NCBI RefSeq assembly: GCF_035917335.1
Contig: NZ_CP109067.1
Coordinates: 7,439,001-7,503,000, forward strand
DNA: 64,000 nucleotides
Direction: 5' to 3'
From: Micromonospora sp. NBC_01813
Lineage (GTDB): Bacteria > Actinomycetota > Actinomycetes > Mycobacteriales > Micromonosporaceae
This document shows positions 33,749 to 42,810 of this stretch, piece by piece. The stretch's first letter is position 1. Each line of letters starts with the position of its first letter. Under the pieces are notes generated by a model. The model saw nothing but the letters and a program-made list of their open reading frames with translations, ran no database searches and had not been told where the DNA came from. The position numbers and the translations under genes were made by a program.

Positions 33749-34441
33749 ATGGATATCGTGCTGGTGCATGGAGCCGGCGGCACCCCGAGCACCTGGTCAC
33801 GCGTCGCGCCACTGCTGCGGGCCGCCGGGCACCAGGTGCACCTGGTCACCAACCCGATGAACTCGCTGCGCGAGGACGTCGCCAACACCACCGGCGTCCT
33901 CGACGACTGCGCCGGCCCGGTGCTGCTGGTCGGCCACTCCTACGGCGGCGTGGTGATCACCAACGTCGGCCGCGACGAGCGCGTCGCCGGCCTCGTCTAC
34001 ATCTGCGCGTTCGCCCCCGACGAAGGCGAGTCGGTGCAGGACATCATCGGGCGCTACCCGCCGGCCGAGGTCAGCAAGCACATGCGACGCGGACCCGACG
34101 GCGAATGGTTCTCCGACCACAGCCCCGAGTACTGGGCGGAGATCGGCTGGGACGTGCCCGAGGACGAACGGGCCAGCTTCGACGCCGACTCCCGGCCCAG
34201 CGCCGACGCCATCTTCGCCGAGGCGACCGGCGTACCGGCCTGGCGGGCCAGGCCCGCCTGGTACCTGGTCGCCGCGCAGGACAAGACGCTACGCACGGAC
34301 ATCCAACGGGACATGGCCGCCCGGTCCGGCGCCACCATCTCCGAGATCACCGGCAGCCACTTCACCCCCCGGGTCTGGCCCCGCGAGGTCGCCGACCTGG
34401 TCGAGCGGGCCTCCGCCAGCCTCACCGGAGCGCCCCGGTGA
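33749..34441 (+). CDS. Alpha/beta hydrolase
   Basis: 230 residues from the ATG at 33749, 8 bp after the permease stop. LVHGAGGTPSTW forms the oxyanion region, GHSYGG the nucleophile elbow (Ser near residue 67), and a C-terminal His in GSHFTPRVWP completes the triad. The length and pattern match small salicylate-esterase/hydroxynitrile-lyase-like hydrolases of the EstC group. It is embedded between permease and ATPase genes of the importer, so it may hydrolyse an ester or amide of the imported compound. Confidence 0.9.
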   Translation: MDIVLVHGAGGTPSTWSRVAPLLRAAGHQVHLVTNPMNSLREDVANTTGVLDDCAGPVLLVGHSYGGVVITNVGRDERVAGLVYICAFAPDEGESVQDIIGRYPPAEVSKHMRRGPDGEWFSDHSPEYWAEIGWDVPEDERASFDADSRPSADAIFAEATGVPAWRARPAWYLVAAQDKTLRTDIQRDMAARSGATISEITGSHFTPRVWPREVADLVERASASLTGAPR

Positions 34442-35538
34442 CCTCCGTCCCGGAGAGCTCCGCCCCGGCGACCGACCACCGGCCCGTGCTCACCGTCCGG
34501 GGGCTGCGGGTCGAGTTCGACGTGCCGGCTGGGCGGTTGCCCGCCGTCGCCGGCGTCGACCTCGACCTGTACGCCGGCGAGATCCTCGCCCTGGTCGGCG
34601 AATCCGGCTCCGGCAAGTCCGCCCTGGCGATGAGCCTGGTCGGGCTGAACCGGGCAGCCGGCACCCACATCACCGGCGAGGTGCACTTCGGCGGGCAGAA
34701 CCTGGTCGCCGCCAGCGAGGGCACCCTGCGCCGGGTCCGGGGCCGGGACATCTCCGTCGTCTTCCAGGACGCCCTCGCCGCGCTCAACCCGCTGCAACGG
34801 GCCGGCGCACAGGTCGCCGAGATGATCCGTACCCATCAGCGGGTCAGCCGGGCGCGGGCCTGGCAGCGGGCCGAGGAACTCCTCGCCGACGTCGGCATCG
34901 CCAACCCGGCCCGCAACGCCCGCGCCTACCCGCATCAGCTCTCCGGCGGCATGCGGCAACGCGTCATGATCGCCGTCGGGCTGGCCAACGATCCGACGGT
35001 ACTGATCGCCGACGAGCCCACCACCGCCCTCGACGTCACCATTCAGGCCCAGGTGCTGGCCACCCTCAAGCGGCTGCAGGGCGAGCACGGCACCTCCATC
35101 GTGCTGATCACCCACGACCTCGGGGTGGTCGCCGAGGTCGCCGACCGGGTCGCCGTCATGTATGGCGGGCGCATCGTCGAGCAGGGCACCCGCGACCAGG
35201 TGCTGTACGACCCGCAACACCCGTACACGATGGGGTTGCTCGACTCGGTGCCCCGGGTGGACGGTCCGGTCGCCGACCGGCTGCCGGCCATCCCCGGCAG
35301 CCCGCTCACCGGCGTCACCCGCCCGTCCGGCTGCGGCTTCACCCCACGCTGCGCCTTCGCCCACGACGCCTGCCACACCGCCCCACCCGAGCTGACCCGC
35401 CGGCACGGCGACCCCGGCCACCTCGACGCCTGCCTGCTCGACGAGCCGACCCGCGCCGCCGGTCGGGCCCGGACAGCGGCCGGCCGTGCTCCCGCCGACG
35501 CAGACCGCGCACCCGCGCAAACCGGAGGTCGACCGTGA
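34438..35538 (+). CDS. ABC ATPase, DppD type
   Basis: 366 residues from the GTG at 34438, which overlaps the hydrolase stop as GTGA. Walker A GESGSGKSA, signature LSGGMRQRV and Walker B VLIADEPTTALD are intact. The C-terminal oligopeptide-transporter extension with CGFTPRCAFAHDAC is present and may carry an iron-sulfur site in this family. A 30-residue Ala/Arg-rich tail is unusual. Confidence 0.93.
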   Translation: MTSVPESSAPATDHRPVLTVRGLRVEFDVPAGRLPAVAGVDLDLYAGEILALVGESGSGKSALAMSLVGLNRAAGTHITGEVHFGGQNLVAASEGTLRRVRGRDISVVFQDALAALNPLQRAGAQVAEMIRTHQRVSRARAWQRAEELLADVGIANPARNARAYPHQLSGGMRQRVMIAVGLANDPTVLIADEPTTALDVTIQAQVLATLKRLQGEHGTSIVLITHDLGVVAEVADRVAVMYGGRIVEQGTRDQVLYDPQHPYTMGLLDSVPRVDGPVADRLPAIPGSPLTGVTRPSGCGFTPRCAFAHDACHTAPPELTRRHGDPGHLDACLLDEPTRAAGRARTAAGRAPADADRAPAQTGGRP

Positions 35539-36542
35539 CCGGCGTGCCGCTGATCCAGCTGACCGGCCTGCGGGTCGAGTACCCTGGCCGCGGCGGCGAC
35601 CCGGTCCGTGCCGTGCGCGACGTCGACCTGGAGATCCGCGAAGGCGAAACCCTCGGTCTGGTCGGCGAATCCGGCTGCGGCAAGTCCACCCTCGGCCGGG
35701 CCATCCTGCGGATCACCGAACCCACCGCCGGCAGCATCCGGCTGCTCGGCAAGGAGATCACCGGTCTGCGCGGCACCGTGTTCCGGCAGACCCGCGCCGA
35801 CCTGCAGATGGTCTTCCAGGATCCGTTCAGCTCGCTCAACCCGAGGCGGCGGATCGCCGACAGCATCGCCGAGCCGCTGCTGCGCGGTCGGGGCGTCAGC
35901 CGGGCCGAGGCCACCCGCGCCGTCGACGACCTGCTCGACCTCGTCGGGCTCGGCCGCGACGCCGGCCGCCGCCACCCGCACGAATTCTCCGGCGGGCAGC
36001 GGCAGCGCATCGGCATCGCCCGCGCGCTCGCCCCGTCGCCCCGGTTCATCGTCGCCGACGAACCCGTCTCCGCCCTCGACGTCTCCATCCAGGCCCAGGT
36101 GGTCAACCTGCTCGCCGACCTCACCCGCGAACGCGGCCTGACCATGCTGTTCATCTCGCACGACCTCGGAGTGGTGCGGCACATCGCCGACCGGATCGCC
36201 GTCATGTACCTCGGGGAGATCATCGAGATCGCCGACCGGGACACCTTCTTCGCCGGGCCGGCCCACCCGTACAGCGAGGCGCTGCTCTCCGCCGTGCCCA
36301 CCCTGGACCGGACCCCCGGCCGGGAACGCATCGTGCTCGCCGGCGAACTGCCCGACCCCGCCCACCCGCCGGCCGGCTGCCTGTTCCACACCCGCTGCCG
36401 GTACGCCGTCGACCGCTGCCGCACCGAACCCCCGGCGCTGCGGCACCTCGCGCCGGACCGCACCGTCCGCTGCCACCTGCCACTGGTGCCGGAGAACATT
36501 CCGGCACCATCGACCGTCACCACCGGAGGCGCACCACGATGA
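35535..36542 (+). CDS. ABC ATPase, DppF type
   Basis: 335 residues, GTG start overlapping the previous stop by 4 bp. Walker A GESGCGKST, the FQDPFSSLNPRRR segment of DppF/OppF, signature FSGGQRQRI and Walker B FIVADEPVSALD are all intact, as is the C-terminal CLFHTRCRYAVDRC. Completes a full SBP-C-B-D-F importer within 6.4 kb. Confidence 0.94.
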   Translation: MTGVPLIQLTGLRVEYPGRGGDPVRAVRDVDLEIREGETLGLVGESGCGKSTLGRAILRITEPTAGSIRLLGKEITGLRGTVFRQTRADLQMVFQDPFSSLNPRRRIADSIAEPLLRGRGVSRAEATRAVDDLLDLVGLGRDAGRRHPHEFSGGQRQRIGIARALAPSPRFIVADEPVSALDVSIQAQVVNLLADLTRERGLTMLFISHDLGVVRHIADRIAVMYLGEIIEIADRDTFFAGPAHPYSEALLSAVPTLDRTPGRERIVLAGELPDPAHPPAGCLFHTRCRYAVDRCRTEPPALRHLAPDRTVRCHLPLVPENIPAPSTVTTGGAPR

Positions 36543-37303
36543 TCATCGACGCGTACAACACGACCCAGGACGTCCGGGGCCGATCCGACTACCTCACCGG
36601 TGTCCGGCCCGGCCAGGCACCGCCGCCGTACACCCCGTTCGACCCGCGCCGCATCCTGGACCGGATGGACGCCGCCGGGGTCGACATGGCGATGGTCTGC
36701 TCGCTGGCCCAGCGGATCGAGAACGACTTCATCATCGGCCTGGCCAAGGCCCACCCGGACCGGCTGTTCGGCTTCGGTCAGGTCCGCCCGGCCGACGACG
36801 ACGCGCTCGACGAGATCGCCCGCATCGCCGACGCCGGCCTCAAAGGACTCAAACTGCATCCCAGCATGCACGGCTACCACGTGGCCGACCACGGACTGCT
36901 CGACCCGGTCTTCGAAGCCTGCGCCGAACACGGGCTGATGGTGCTGATCAACGCCCTCGACGACGCCTTCTGCGCGCCGCTGGCCATCGAGGAGATCGCC
37001 AAGGGCCACCCGCGGGTGCCGACGATCATCGCGCACATGGGTGCGGTCTGGAACGTCCCCGAGGCGATCATCGTCGCCGAACGGAACCCGCACATCTACC
37101 TGGAGACGTCCGCGACGCTGATCAGCGACGTCAAACGGGCGTACGCCCGACTCGGCCCCGGCAAGATCCTGCTCGGCAGCGAATGGCCCGGCTCCGACTT
37201 CGACCTGGAACGGATGAAGATCGCCAAGGCGGTGCCGGACGCCGCCGACCGGGCACTCGTCGAGGGCGGCAACATGGCCAAGCTCCTCGGGCTCACCCCG
37301 TGA
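36539..37303 (+). CDS. Amidohydrolase-2-type protein with altered metal motif
   Basis: 254 residues, ATGA overlap with the ATPase gene. The TIM-barrel pattern of the ACMSD/resorcylate-decarboxylase-like amidohydrolases is visible: RILDRMDAAGVDMAMV, GLKGLKLHPSMHGY, IIAHMGAVWNVPEAI and an ILLGSEWPGSDF strand end. However the N-terminal metal motif, normally DxHxH, reads MIIDAYNTTQD, so both His are missing, and the usual GSDxP is GSEWP. It probably has a different metal site or works as a metal-poor lyase or hydrolase. Substrate unknown. Confidence 0.82.
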   Translation: MIIDAYNTTQDVRGRSDYLTGVRPGQAPPPYTPFDPRRILDRMDAAGVDMAMVCSLAQRIENDFIIGLAKAHPDRLFGFGQVRPADDDALDEIARIADAGLKGLKLHPSMHGYHVADHGLLDPVFEACAEHGLMVLINALDDAFCAPLAIEEIAKGHPRVPTIIAHMGAVWNVPEAIIVAERNPHIYLETSATLISDVKRAYARLGPGKILLGSEWPGSDFDLERMKIAKAVPDAADRALVEGGNMAKLLGLTP

Positions 37304-37755
37304 TCACCGAGGAGATCGCCCCGGTGCCGGTGCCGCCCGCGATGACACCCGGCGAGGTCGAGTTGCTCGACGTCGCCCAGCGGCTGCTGCTGCGGGTCTG
37401 GGTCGCCGGCCGGCACGAGGTCGCTACCGCCCTGCGGACGCCGGACGGCGCCGTGCACACCGGCGTACACCTGGAAGGGTCCTGCCGGCGCAGCTCCATC
37501 TGCGCCGAAGGGGTCGCGCTCGGCGCCGCCCGCGTCGCGCTGGCCCCCGACGCGCCGCTGACCGTCGACAGCGTCGTCTCCGTCCAGATCAAACCCGCCG
37601 GCCGGTTCCGGATCATCGCCCCCTGCGGGGTGTGCCGGGAGCTGATCAGCGACTACAGCCCACAGGCCCGGATCTGGATCACCACAGTCGACGGTGACGT
37701 CACCGCGATCGGCGCCCTCGACCTGCTGCCGGAGAAGTCCCGCCGCGCCTGGTGA
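37300..37755 (+). CDS. Cytidine-deaminase-fold protein
   Basis: 151 residues from a GTG in a GTGA overlap. The zinc/catalytic motif is SICAEGVALG with Cys and the proton-shuttling Glu, and the second pair is PCGVCRELI. This is the CDA/blasticidin-S-deaminase layout (C-A-E and P-C-x2-C). The N-terminal 35 residues are somewhat longer than a minimal CDA. In the operon it could deaminate a cyclic amidine or pyrimidine-like intermediate; nucleoside salvage is less likely given the neighbours. Confidence 0.88.
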   Translation: MITEEIAPVPVPPAMTPGEVELLDVAQRLLLRVWVAGRHEVATALRTPDGAVHTGVHLEGSCRRSSICAEGVALGAARVALAPDAPLTVDSVVSVQIKPAGRFRIIAPCGVCRELISDYSPQARIWITTVDGDVTAIGALDLLPEKSRRAW

Positions 37756-37812
37756 CCAGAGCCAGCCCCGCCTGGTGCCCCGACCCGTCCACGCACCCGA
37801 GAGAGGAACACC

Positions 37813-38625
37813 GTGTCCGTACCGTCCGATTCCGACCTTGACCGCCCGGCGCTCGCCGCCGAACTCGGCGGCCCCGGCACCCCGGTCGCCTGGGCCGACC
37901 TGACCTGGCCGGAGGCCGGGCAGACCGCCACCGCCATCGACTCGGTGATCATCCCGGTCGGCGCCACCGAACAGCACGGCCCGCACCTGCCGCTCGCCGT
38001 CGACACGCTGATCTGCGACGCCGTCGCCCGCGACGTCTCCGCACTGACCGGCGTGCCGGTGGTGCCGCCGATCGGCTTCGGCGTGTCCGCCTCACACGGG
38101 GACTTCGCCGGCACCATCGCGCTGCGCCCGGAAACCCTGATCGCCGTCGTCGAGGACGTCATCGACTCGCTGCACGCCAGCGGCGTCCGGCAGTTCATCC
38201 TGCTCAACGGACACATCTGGAACTCTGGGTCGCTCGACGTCTCCGCCGAGAAACTACGGGTGCGTCACCGCGACTCGCGGGTGCGTGCCCTGGCCTACGT
38301 GACCATGTACCCGGGGCCGGAGGTCGACGGGCACGTCTACTACGGGCGTGGGCTGATGCACGCCAACTACTTCGAGACCTCGGTGATGCTGCACCTGTAC
38401 CCGGACCTGGTCCGGATGGCGAAGGCCACCTCGCACCGCGACGTCGATTCCTTCTGGGACTACCGGATGGACCAGGTCAGCGACACCGGGGTGTGGGGCC
38501 GCGACGTCACCGACGCCACCGCCGAGCATGGTCGCGCCGAGTTCGACCGCTGCGTGGCCACCACCGCCAGAGCGGTCGCCACCGCCGTGCGCGAACCCTG
38601 GCCCGACCCGACCCACCGGCCCTGA
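37813..38625 (+). CDS. Creatininase-family amidohydrolase
   Basis: 270 residues from a GTG with GAGAGGAAC upstream. Metal ligands appear in GATEQHGPHLPLAVDT (Glu, His, Asp) and in LNGHIWNSG, where NGHGGN is more common. SASHGDFAGTIAL is the family loop near the active site. Members open small amide or lactam rings (creatinine, FAPy) or cleave peptides as in mycofactocin maturation. Here a cyclic amide in the imported compound is the likely target. Fold assignment is firm. Confidence 0.9.
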   Translation: MSVPSDSDLDRPALAAELGGPGTPVAWADLTWPEAGQTATAIDSVIIPVGATEQHGPHLPLAVDTLICDAVARDVSALTGVPVVPPIGFGVSASHGDFAGTIALRPETLIAVVEDVIDSLHASGVRQFILLNGHIWNSGSLDVSAEKLRVRHRDSRVRALAYVTMYPGPEVDGHVYYGRGLMHANYFETSVMLHLYPDLVRMAKATSHRDVDSFWDYRMDQVSDTGVWGRDVTDATAEHGRAEFDRCVATTARAVATAVREPWPDPTHRP

Positions 38626-38648
38626 CCCGCGTCCGCGAGGGAGACCCA

Positions 38649-39281
38649 GTGAAGATCTACGACATCACCCTGCCGATCCACCCGAAGATGCTGCACTGGG
38701 GTCGCAAACCCGAAGTGGAGATCGTCGAGTCACTGGCCAACGGCGACGCCTCCAACGTCACCCGGTGGCGGCTCGGCGCGCACACCGGCACCCACGTCGA
38801 CGCCCCCGCACACTTCGTCGACGGCGCCACCCCGATCGACGAGGTCGCCCTGGAGACCCTGGTCGGCCCGGCGATCGTCGCCGACCTGACCGGCGTCGAC
38901 GGTGACGTCACCGTCGAGCATCTGGTCGCCGCCGGAGTGGCCGGTGCGAAACGGGTACTGCTCAAGACGGCCAACTCCGCCGGACCGCTGCGCGAGACCG
39001 AACGCGCCGAATCCTGGGTCGGGCTCTCCCCGCAGGCCGCCGGGTGGCTGGTCGAGCAGCAGGTCGCCCTGATCGGCATCGACTACCTGACCATCGAAAG
39101 CCATCAGCGCACCGACACCTGGGACGCCCACCACGCGCTACTCGGCTCCGGAGTGATCATCCTCGAGAACGCCGACCTGGACGCCGTACCACCGGGGGAG
39201 TACGAACTGGTCTGCCTGCCGACAAAGCTGGTCGGTGCCGACGGGGCGTTCGCCCGGACGATCCTGATCGCCCGCGACTGA
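38649..39281 (+). CDS. Cyclase-family metal hydrolase (kynurenine formamidase/isatin hydrolase-like)
   Basis: 210 residues from the GTG at 38649, with GAGGGAG in front; the codon is chosen by this site and by the conserved KIYDITLPI start. The signature HTGTHVDAPAHF supplies the metal ligands, and GIDYLTIES then HHALLGSGVIILENADL follow as in the family. These enzymes hydrolyse N-formyl amides or cyclic imides and isatin. Next to a creatininase-family enzyme it suggests stepwise opening of a heterocyclic amide. Confidence 0.9.
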   Translation: MKIYDITLPIHPKMLHWGRKPEVEIVESLANGDASNVTRWRLGAHTGTHVDAPAHFVDGATPIDEVALETLVGPAIVADLTGVDGDVTVEHLVAAGVAGAKRVLLKTANSAGPLRETERAESWVGLSPQAAGWLVEQQVALIGIDYLTIESHQRTDTWDAHHALLGSGVIILENADLDAVPPGEYELVCLPTKLVGADGAFARTILIARD

Positions 39282-39301
39282 AGCCGGCGAGACTGATTCA
39301 C

Positions 39302-40846
39302 ATGCCGATCGACATCGCGCTCGCCGCACCGCACCCGGCCGCGCTGGCCGCCGCCGCCGACGCCGTCGCGGCCGGTGGCGGCGTGGTCGACGCCGCCCTC
39401 GCCGCCGCGGCCGCCCTCACCGTCGCCTACCCGCACCAGTGCTCCGCCGGTGGGGATCTGACCGCCCTGATCCGCACCCCCGACGGGCAGGTACGGGCGG
39501 TGCTGTCGATCGGCGCGGCAGCCGCGGGCATCGACGTCGACGCGCTGCGGGCAGCCGGCGACCGGATGCCGCCCGGCGGGCCGCTCACCGTCACCGTGCC
39601 CGGCGTCGTCGCCGGCTGGGCGGCGCTCGCCGACCTCGGCGGCCAGCTGCCGCTGGCCCGGGTGCTGGCACCGGCGGTCGAGTTGGCGGCCGGCGGCGTC
39701 CCGGTCAGTCCCGGACTGGCCGCCGCGATCCTGCGCCGCATCGACGTGGTCCGTGCCGACCCCGGCCTCGCCGCCCTGCTGCTCGACGGCGGCGGTACGC
39801 CGCTGCCGGCCGGTGCGGTGCTGCGCCAACCCGCGCTGGCCCGCACCCTCGGCACGATCGGCGCCGACTGGCGCGACTACTACCAGGGGGAACTCGCCGA
39901 GCAGTTCGCCGCCGGGCTGGCCGCCCTCGGCAGCCCGCTGACCGCCGCCGACCTCGCCGCACACACCGCCGAGCTGGCCGACCCACTGCGGTACGCCGCC
40001 GCCGGCTCCGCGGTCACCTGGTCGGTCGCCCCGCCGCCCAGCCAAGGGGCGACCCTGCTGGCCATGCTCGCCGCGACGACAGCCGGTGACCTGGCGGCGG
40101 GCCGGCCCGCCGACCCGGCCGCAGCGTTGGTCACCGCGCGGCGGGCCGAGCAGCGGCGGGACACCCTGCTCGGCGACCCCCGGATGGGCCCGATCGACCT
40201 CGACGGGCTGCTGCTGCGGGCCGACCGCCCGGCCGGGCCCACCCCGCCGGCGTTGCCGAAACCGGCCGGGGACACCGTCGCCGTCACCGCCGTCGGCAGC
40301 GACGGCACCGCCGTCACGCTCATCCAGAGCGTGTTCCAGACCTTCGGCGCCGGCATCTGCGAACCCGGCACCGGGCTGGTGCTGCACAACCGGGGATCGG
40401 TGTTCAGCCTCGACCCGGCCCACCCCGGCCGGCTGCGCCCCGGGGCCCGCCCGCCGCACACGCTCTGCCCGGCGATCGCCACCGGCCCGGACCGGGTGCT
40501 CGCCCTCGGCTGCCAGGGCGGCCGGGCCCAGCCGTGGATCCTCGCCCAGGTCGCCGCCGACGCGCTCACCACCGGCGACCCGGGCGGGCTGCTGGCCCGG
40601 TCCCGCTGGGTGATCGGCTCCCGCGACGTCGGCCAGGACCAGCCCAGCCTGCTCCTCGAACCCGACACCCCCGGCGCCGACGCGTTGCGGGCCACCGCCG
40701 CCGACCTCGACCTGCGGGTGGTGCAGTTGCCGCACCGGCACGACGACGCCGGGCACGTGCAGCTGGCCCGGCTCACCCCCGCCGGGCTCGACGCGGCCAG
40801 CGACCCCCGCGCCGACGGCGCCTCGACCATCCTGCGTGGCAGCTGA
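39302..40846 (+). CDS. Gamma-glutamyltransferase-family protein
   Basis: 514 residues from the ATG at 39302. The first half has the GGT pattern HPAALAAAADAVAAGGGVVDAA, SAGGDLTALI and a GDYYQGELAEQFA-type segment. Autocleavage and catalysis would use the Thr of GDTVAVTAVGSDGTAVTLIQ, with LRPGARPPHTLCPAI beyond. No signal peptide, so cytoplasmic, unlike classical GGT. Because the other operon holds a gamma-glutamyl-ligase-like enzyme, this protein could remove the glutamyl group in the same pathway. That link is inference. Confidence 0.87.
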   Translation: MPIDIALAAPHPAALAAAADAVAAGGGVVDAALAAAAALTVAYPHQCSAGGDLTALIRTPDGQVRAVLSIGAAAAGIDVDALRAAGDRMPPGGPLTVTVPGVVAGWAALADLGGQLPLARVLAPAVELAAGGVPVSPGLAAAILRRIDVVRADPGLAALLLDGGGTPLPAGAVLRQPALARTLGTIGADWRDYYQGELAEQFAAGLAALGSPLTAADLAAHTAELADPLRYAAAGSAVTWSVAPPPSQGATLLAMLAATTAGDLAAGRPADPAAALVTARRAEQRRDTLLGDPRMGPIDLDGLLLRADRPAGPTPPALPKPAGDTVAVTAVGSDGTAVTLIQSVFQTFGAGICEPGTGLVLHNRGSVFSLDPAHPGRLRPGARPPHTLCPAIATGPDRVLALGCQGGRAQPWILAQVAADALTTGDPGGLLARSRWVIGSRDVGQDQPSLLLEPDTPGADALRATAADLDLRVVQLPHRHDDAGHVQLARLTPAGLDAASDPRADGASTILRGS

Positions 40847-42810
40847 TGAACCCGGCACAAGCCGCCGAGCTGCTGGCCGGCCCGTACCGGCTCGGACCGG
40901 TCGAGTTGCGCTCCCGGATCCTGAAGGCTCCCACCTCGACCGGTGCCGCCGACGCGGCCGGGTTCGCCCAGCCGTGGCACCTGGAGCACTACGCGCGGGT
41001 CGGGCGGGGGAGCGCGTCGACGATCGTGGAGTTCACCGCGATCGACGACGTCGCCGCCCGGGGCTTCCACGGGCACCTCAGCATCGCCAGCGACGCCCAT
41101 GCCGCCGCGCTGACGGGAATCGCCGACCGGATTGCCGCCGCCGGTGGGGTGCCGGGACTGCAGCTCGCGCACGCCGGCCGGCAGCGGACCCTGCCGGGGG
41201 AGTCGCTCGCCGCGTCGGCGGTGCCCTGGCCGACCATCGAACGCCGGCTCGGGCTGCGGCCCCGACAGATCACCGTCGACGAGATCGCCGAGGTCGTCGA
41301 CAACTTCGGCCGGTCCGCCGCCCGCGCCGCGCAGTCCGGTTTCCGCATCGTGGAGATCCAGGCCGCCAACGGTTACCTGCTCGCCGGATTCCTCTCCCCG
41401 CACACCAACCGGCGCACCGACGACTACGGCGGCGACCCGGCCCGGCGACGGCGGATTCTGCTGGAGGTCGTCGCCCGCTGCCGGGCCGCGCTACCCGCCG
41501 ATGTGGCGCTCACCGTACGGCTGTCCGACCGCGACCACGAACCCGGCGGCCAGGACCTCGCCGAGACCGCCGCGCTGGTGCGGGACCTGGCCGGCACCGG
41601 CCAGGTCGACGCGGTCCATGTCTCGTCCGGCAACCACGAGACCCGGGTACGCCAGGTGCCGCCGGCCGCCGTGCCGCCCGGTGCCGCCTGGAGGTCGGCG
41701 GGTGAACTGCGTCAGATCGGGCTACCCGTGATCGCCTGCGGTGGCATCACCGACCCGGTGCAGGCCGCGACGCTGCTCCGCGACGGCACCGCCGACCTGG
41801 TCGCGCTCGGCCGGGCCTTCCTCGCCGATCCCGACTGGGCCACGAAAGCCCTCGCCGGAGCCGCCGGCCGGATCCGCCCGTGCGTACGCGGCAACGACGG
41901 CTGCCACGCCCGCGCCGCGCTGGTCAGCCGGCCGGTCGCCTGCACCGTCAACCCGTCGCTGCAGCTGCCGCCCGCCGACACGGCATCGCGCGCCACGGCA
42001 CGGCCCACCCCGGCGGCACCCGGTGCGGCGGTCGTCGTGGCCGGGGCCGGTCCGGCCGGGCTGGAGGCGGCCCACGAACTCGCCGGCCGTGGCCACCGGG
42101 TCCGGCTCTACACCGTCGGCCAGCTCGGCGGTGCCCTGCGTGACGCGGCGGACAGTGGAGTGCACGACAGCTTCGTCCCGTACCTGCGCTGGTTGACGGC
42201 CCGGCTCGCGGCCAGCGACGTCGAGGTCGTCGACGAGCCGCTGCACGCCGACGACCTGACCGGTGAGTGGGCCGGACTGGTGGTCGCCACCGGCGGCGTC
42301 GCACGGGCGATGTCCGGTGCGGTGCCCGCGCTCGACGTGCTGCGCGGCACGGTCCCGCTGCCCACCGACGGCCCGGTGGTGGTGATCGGTGCCGGCCGGA
42401 CCGGCACCAGCACCGCCGCCGCGCTGGCCCGCCGGGGTGCCGACGTCACGCTGATCGGCGACACCGACCGGGTGCTCGACACCGAACCCCCCGACGACCC
42501 GCCGACCTGGACCGATCTGCTCGCCTCGCTCGGGGTGCGGACCGTACTCGGCGGCCGGGTCATGATCACCAAGGAGCGGCAGGTGCAGGTGAACGGCGAG
42601 ATCCTCCAGGCCGGGCTGATCGTCGCGGCGGTCGGCCGCGAGCCCCGCCACGACCTGTACGACGCTGCCACGGCGGTGGCCGCCGGCCGACCGGTGCTGC
42701 GCTGCGGCGACGCGCTCAATCCGGGGCGGCTGCACGACGCCGTCCACGCCGGAGCCCGCGCCGCCCGCACCATGTCCGCTGCGCTCGTCTTCCGGCAGGT
42801 GCGGCCGTGA
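40846..42810 (+). CDS. Old-yellow-enzyme-type NADH:flavin oxidoreductase (dienoyl-CoA-reductase-like)
   Basis: 654 residues; ATG shares a base with the previous stop (TGATG). Residues 1-340 are the FMN barrel: LKAPTSTGA, LQLAHAGRQ, GYLLAGFLSPHTNRRTDDYGG and LVALGRAFLADP. An FAD/NAD part follows (VVVAGAGPAGLEAAHELAGRG, VVVIGAGRTGTSTAAALARRG). The 4Fe-4S motif between them is usually C-x2-C-x3-C-x11-12-C; here Cys346, Cys353 and Cys366 are kept but the second position is Gly349. So the cluster is either three-ligated or lost. Related enzymes reduce conjugated bonds or demethylate amines. Confidence 0.9.
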   Translation: MNPAQAAELLAGPYRLGPVELRSRILKAPTSTGAADAAGFAQPWHLEHYARVGRGSASTIVEFTAIDDVAARGFHGHLSIASDAHAAALTGIADRIAAAGGVPGLQLAHAGRQRTLPGESLAASAVPWPTIERRLGLRPRQITVDEIAEVVDNFGRSAARAAQSGFRIVEIQAANGYLLAGFLSPHTNRRTDDYGGDPARRRRILLEVVARCRAALPADVALTVRLSDRDHEPGGQDLAETAALVRDLAGTGQVDAVHVSSGNHETRVRQVPPAAVPPGAAWRSAGELRQIGLPVIACGGITDPVQAATLLRDGTADLVALGRAFLADPDWATKALAGAAGRIRPCVRGNDGCHARAALVSRPVACTVNPSLQLPPADTASRATARPTPAAPGAAVVVAGAGPAGLEAAHELAGRGHRVRLYTVGQLGGALRDAADSGVHDSFVPYLRWLTARLAASDVEVVDEPLHADDLTGEWAGLVVATGGVARAMSGAVPALDVLRGTVPLPTDGPVVVIGAGRTGTSTAAALARRGADVTLIGDTDRVLDTEPPDDPPTWTDLLASLGVRTVLGGRVMITKERQVQVNGEILQAGLIVAAVGREPRHDLYDAATAVAAGRPVLRCGDALNPGRLHDAVHAGARAARTMSAALVFRQVRP

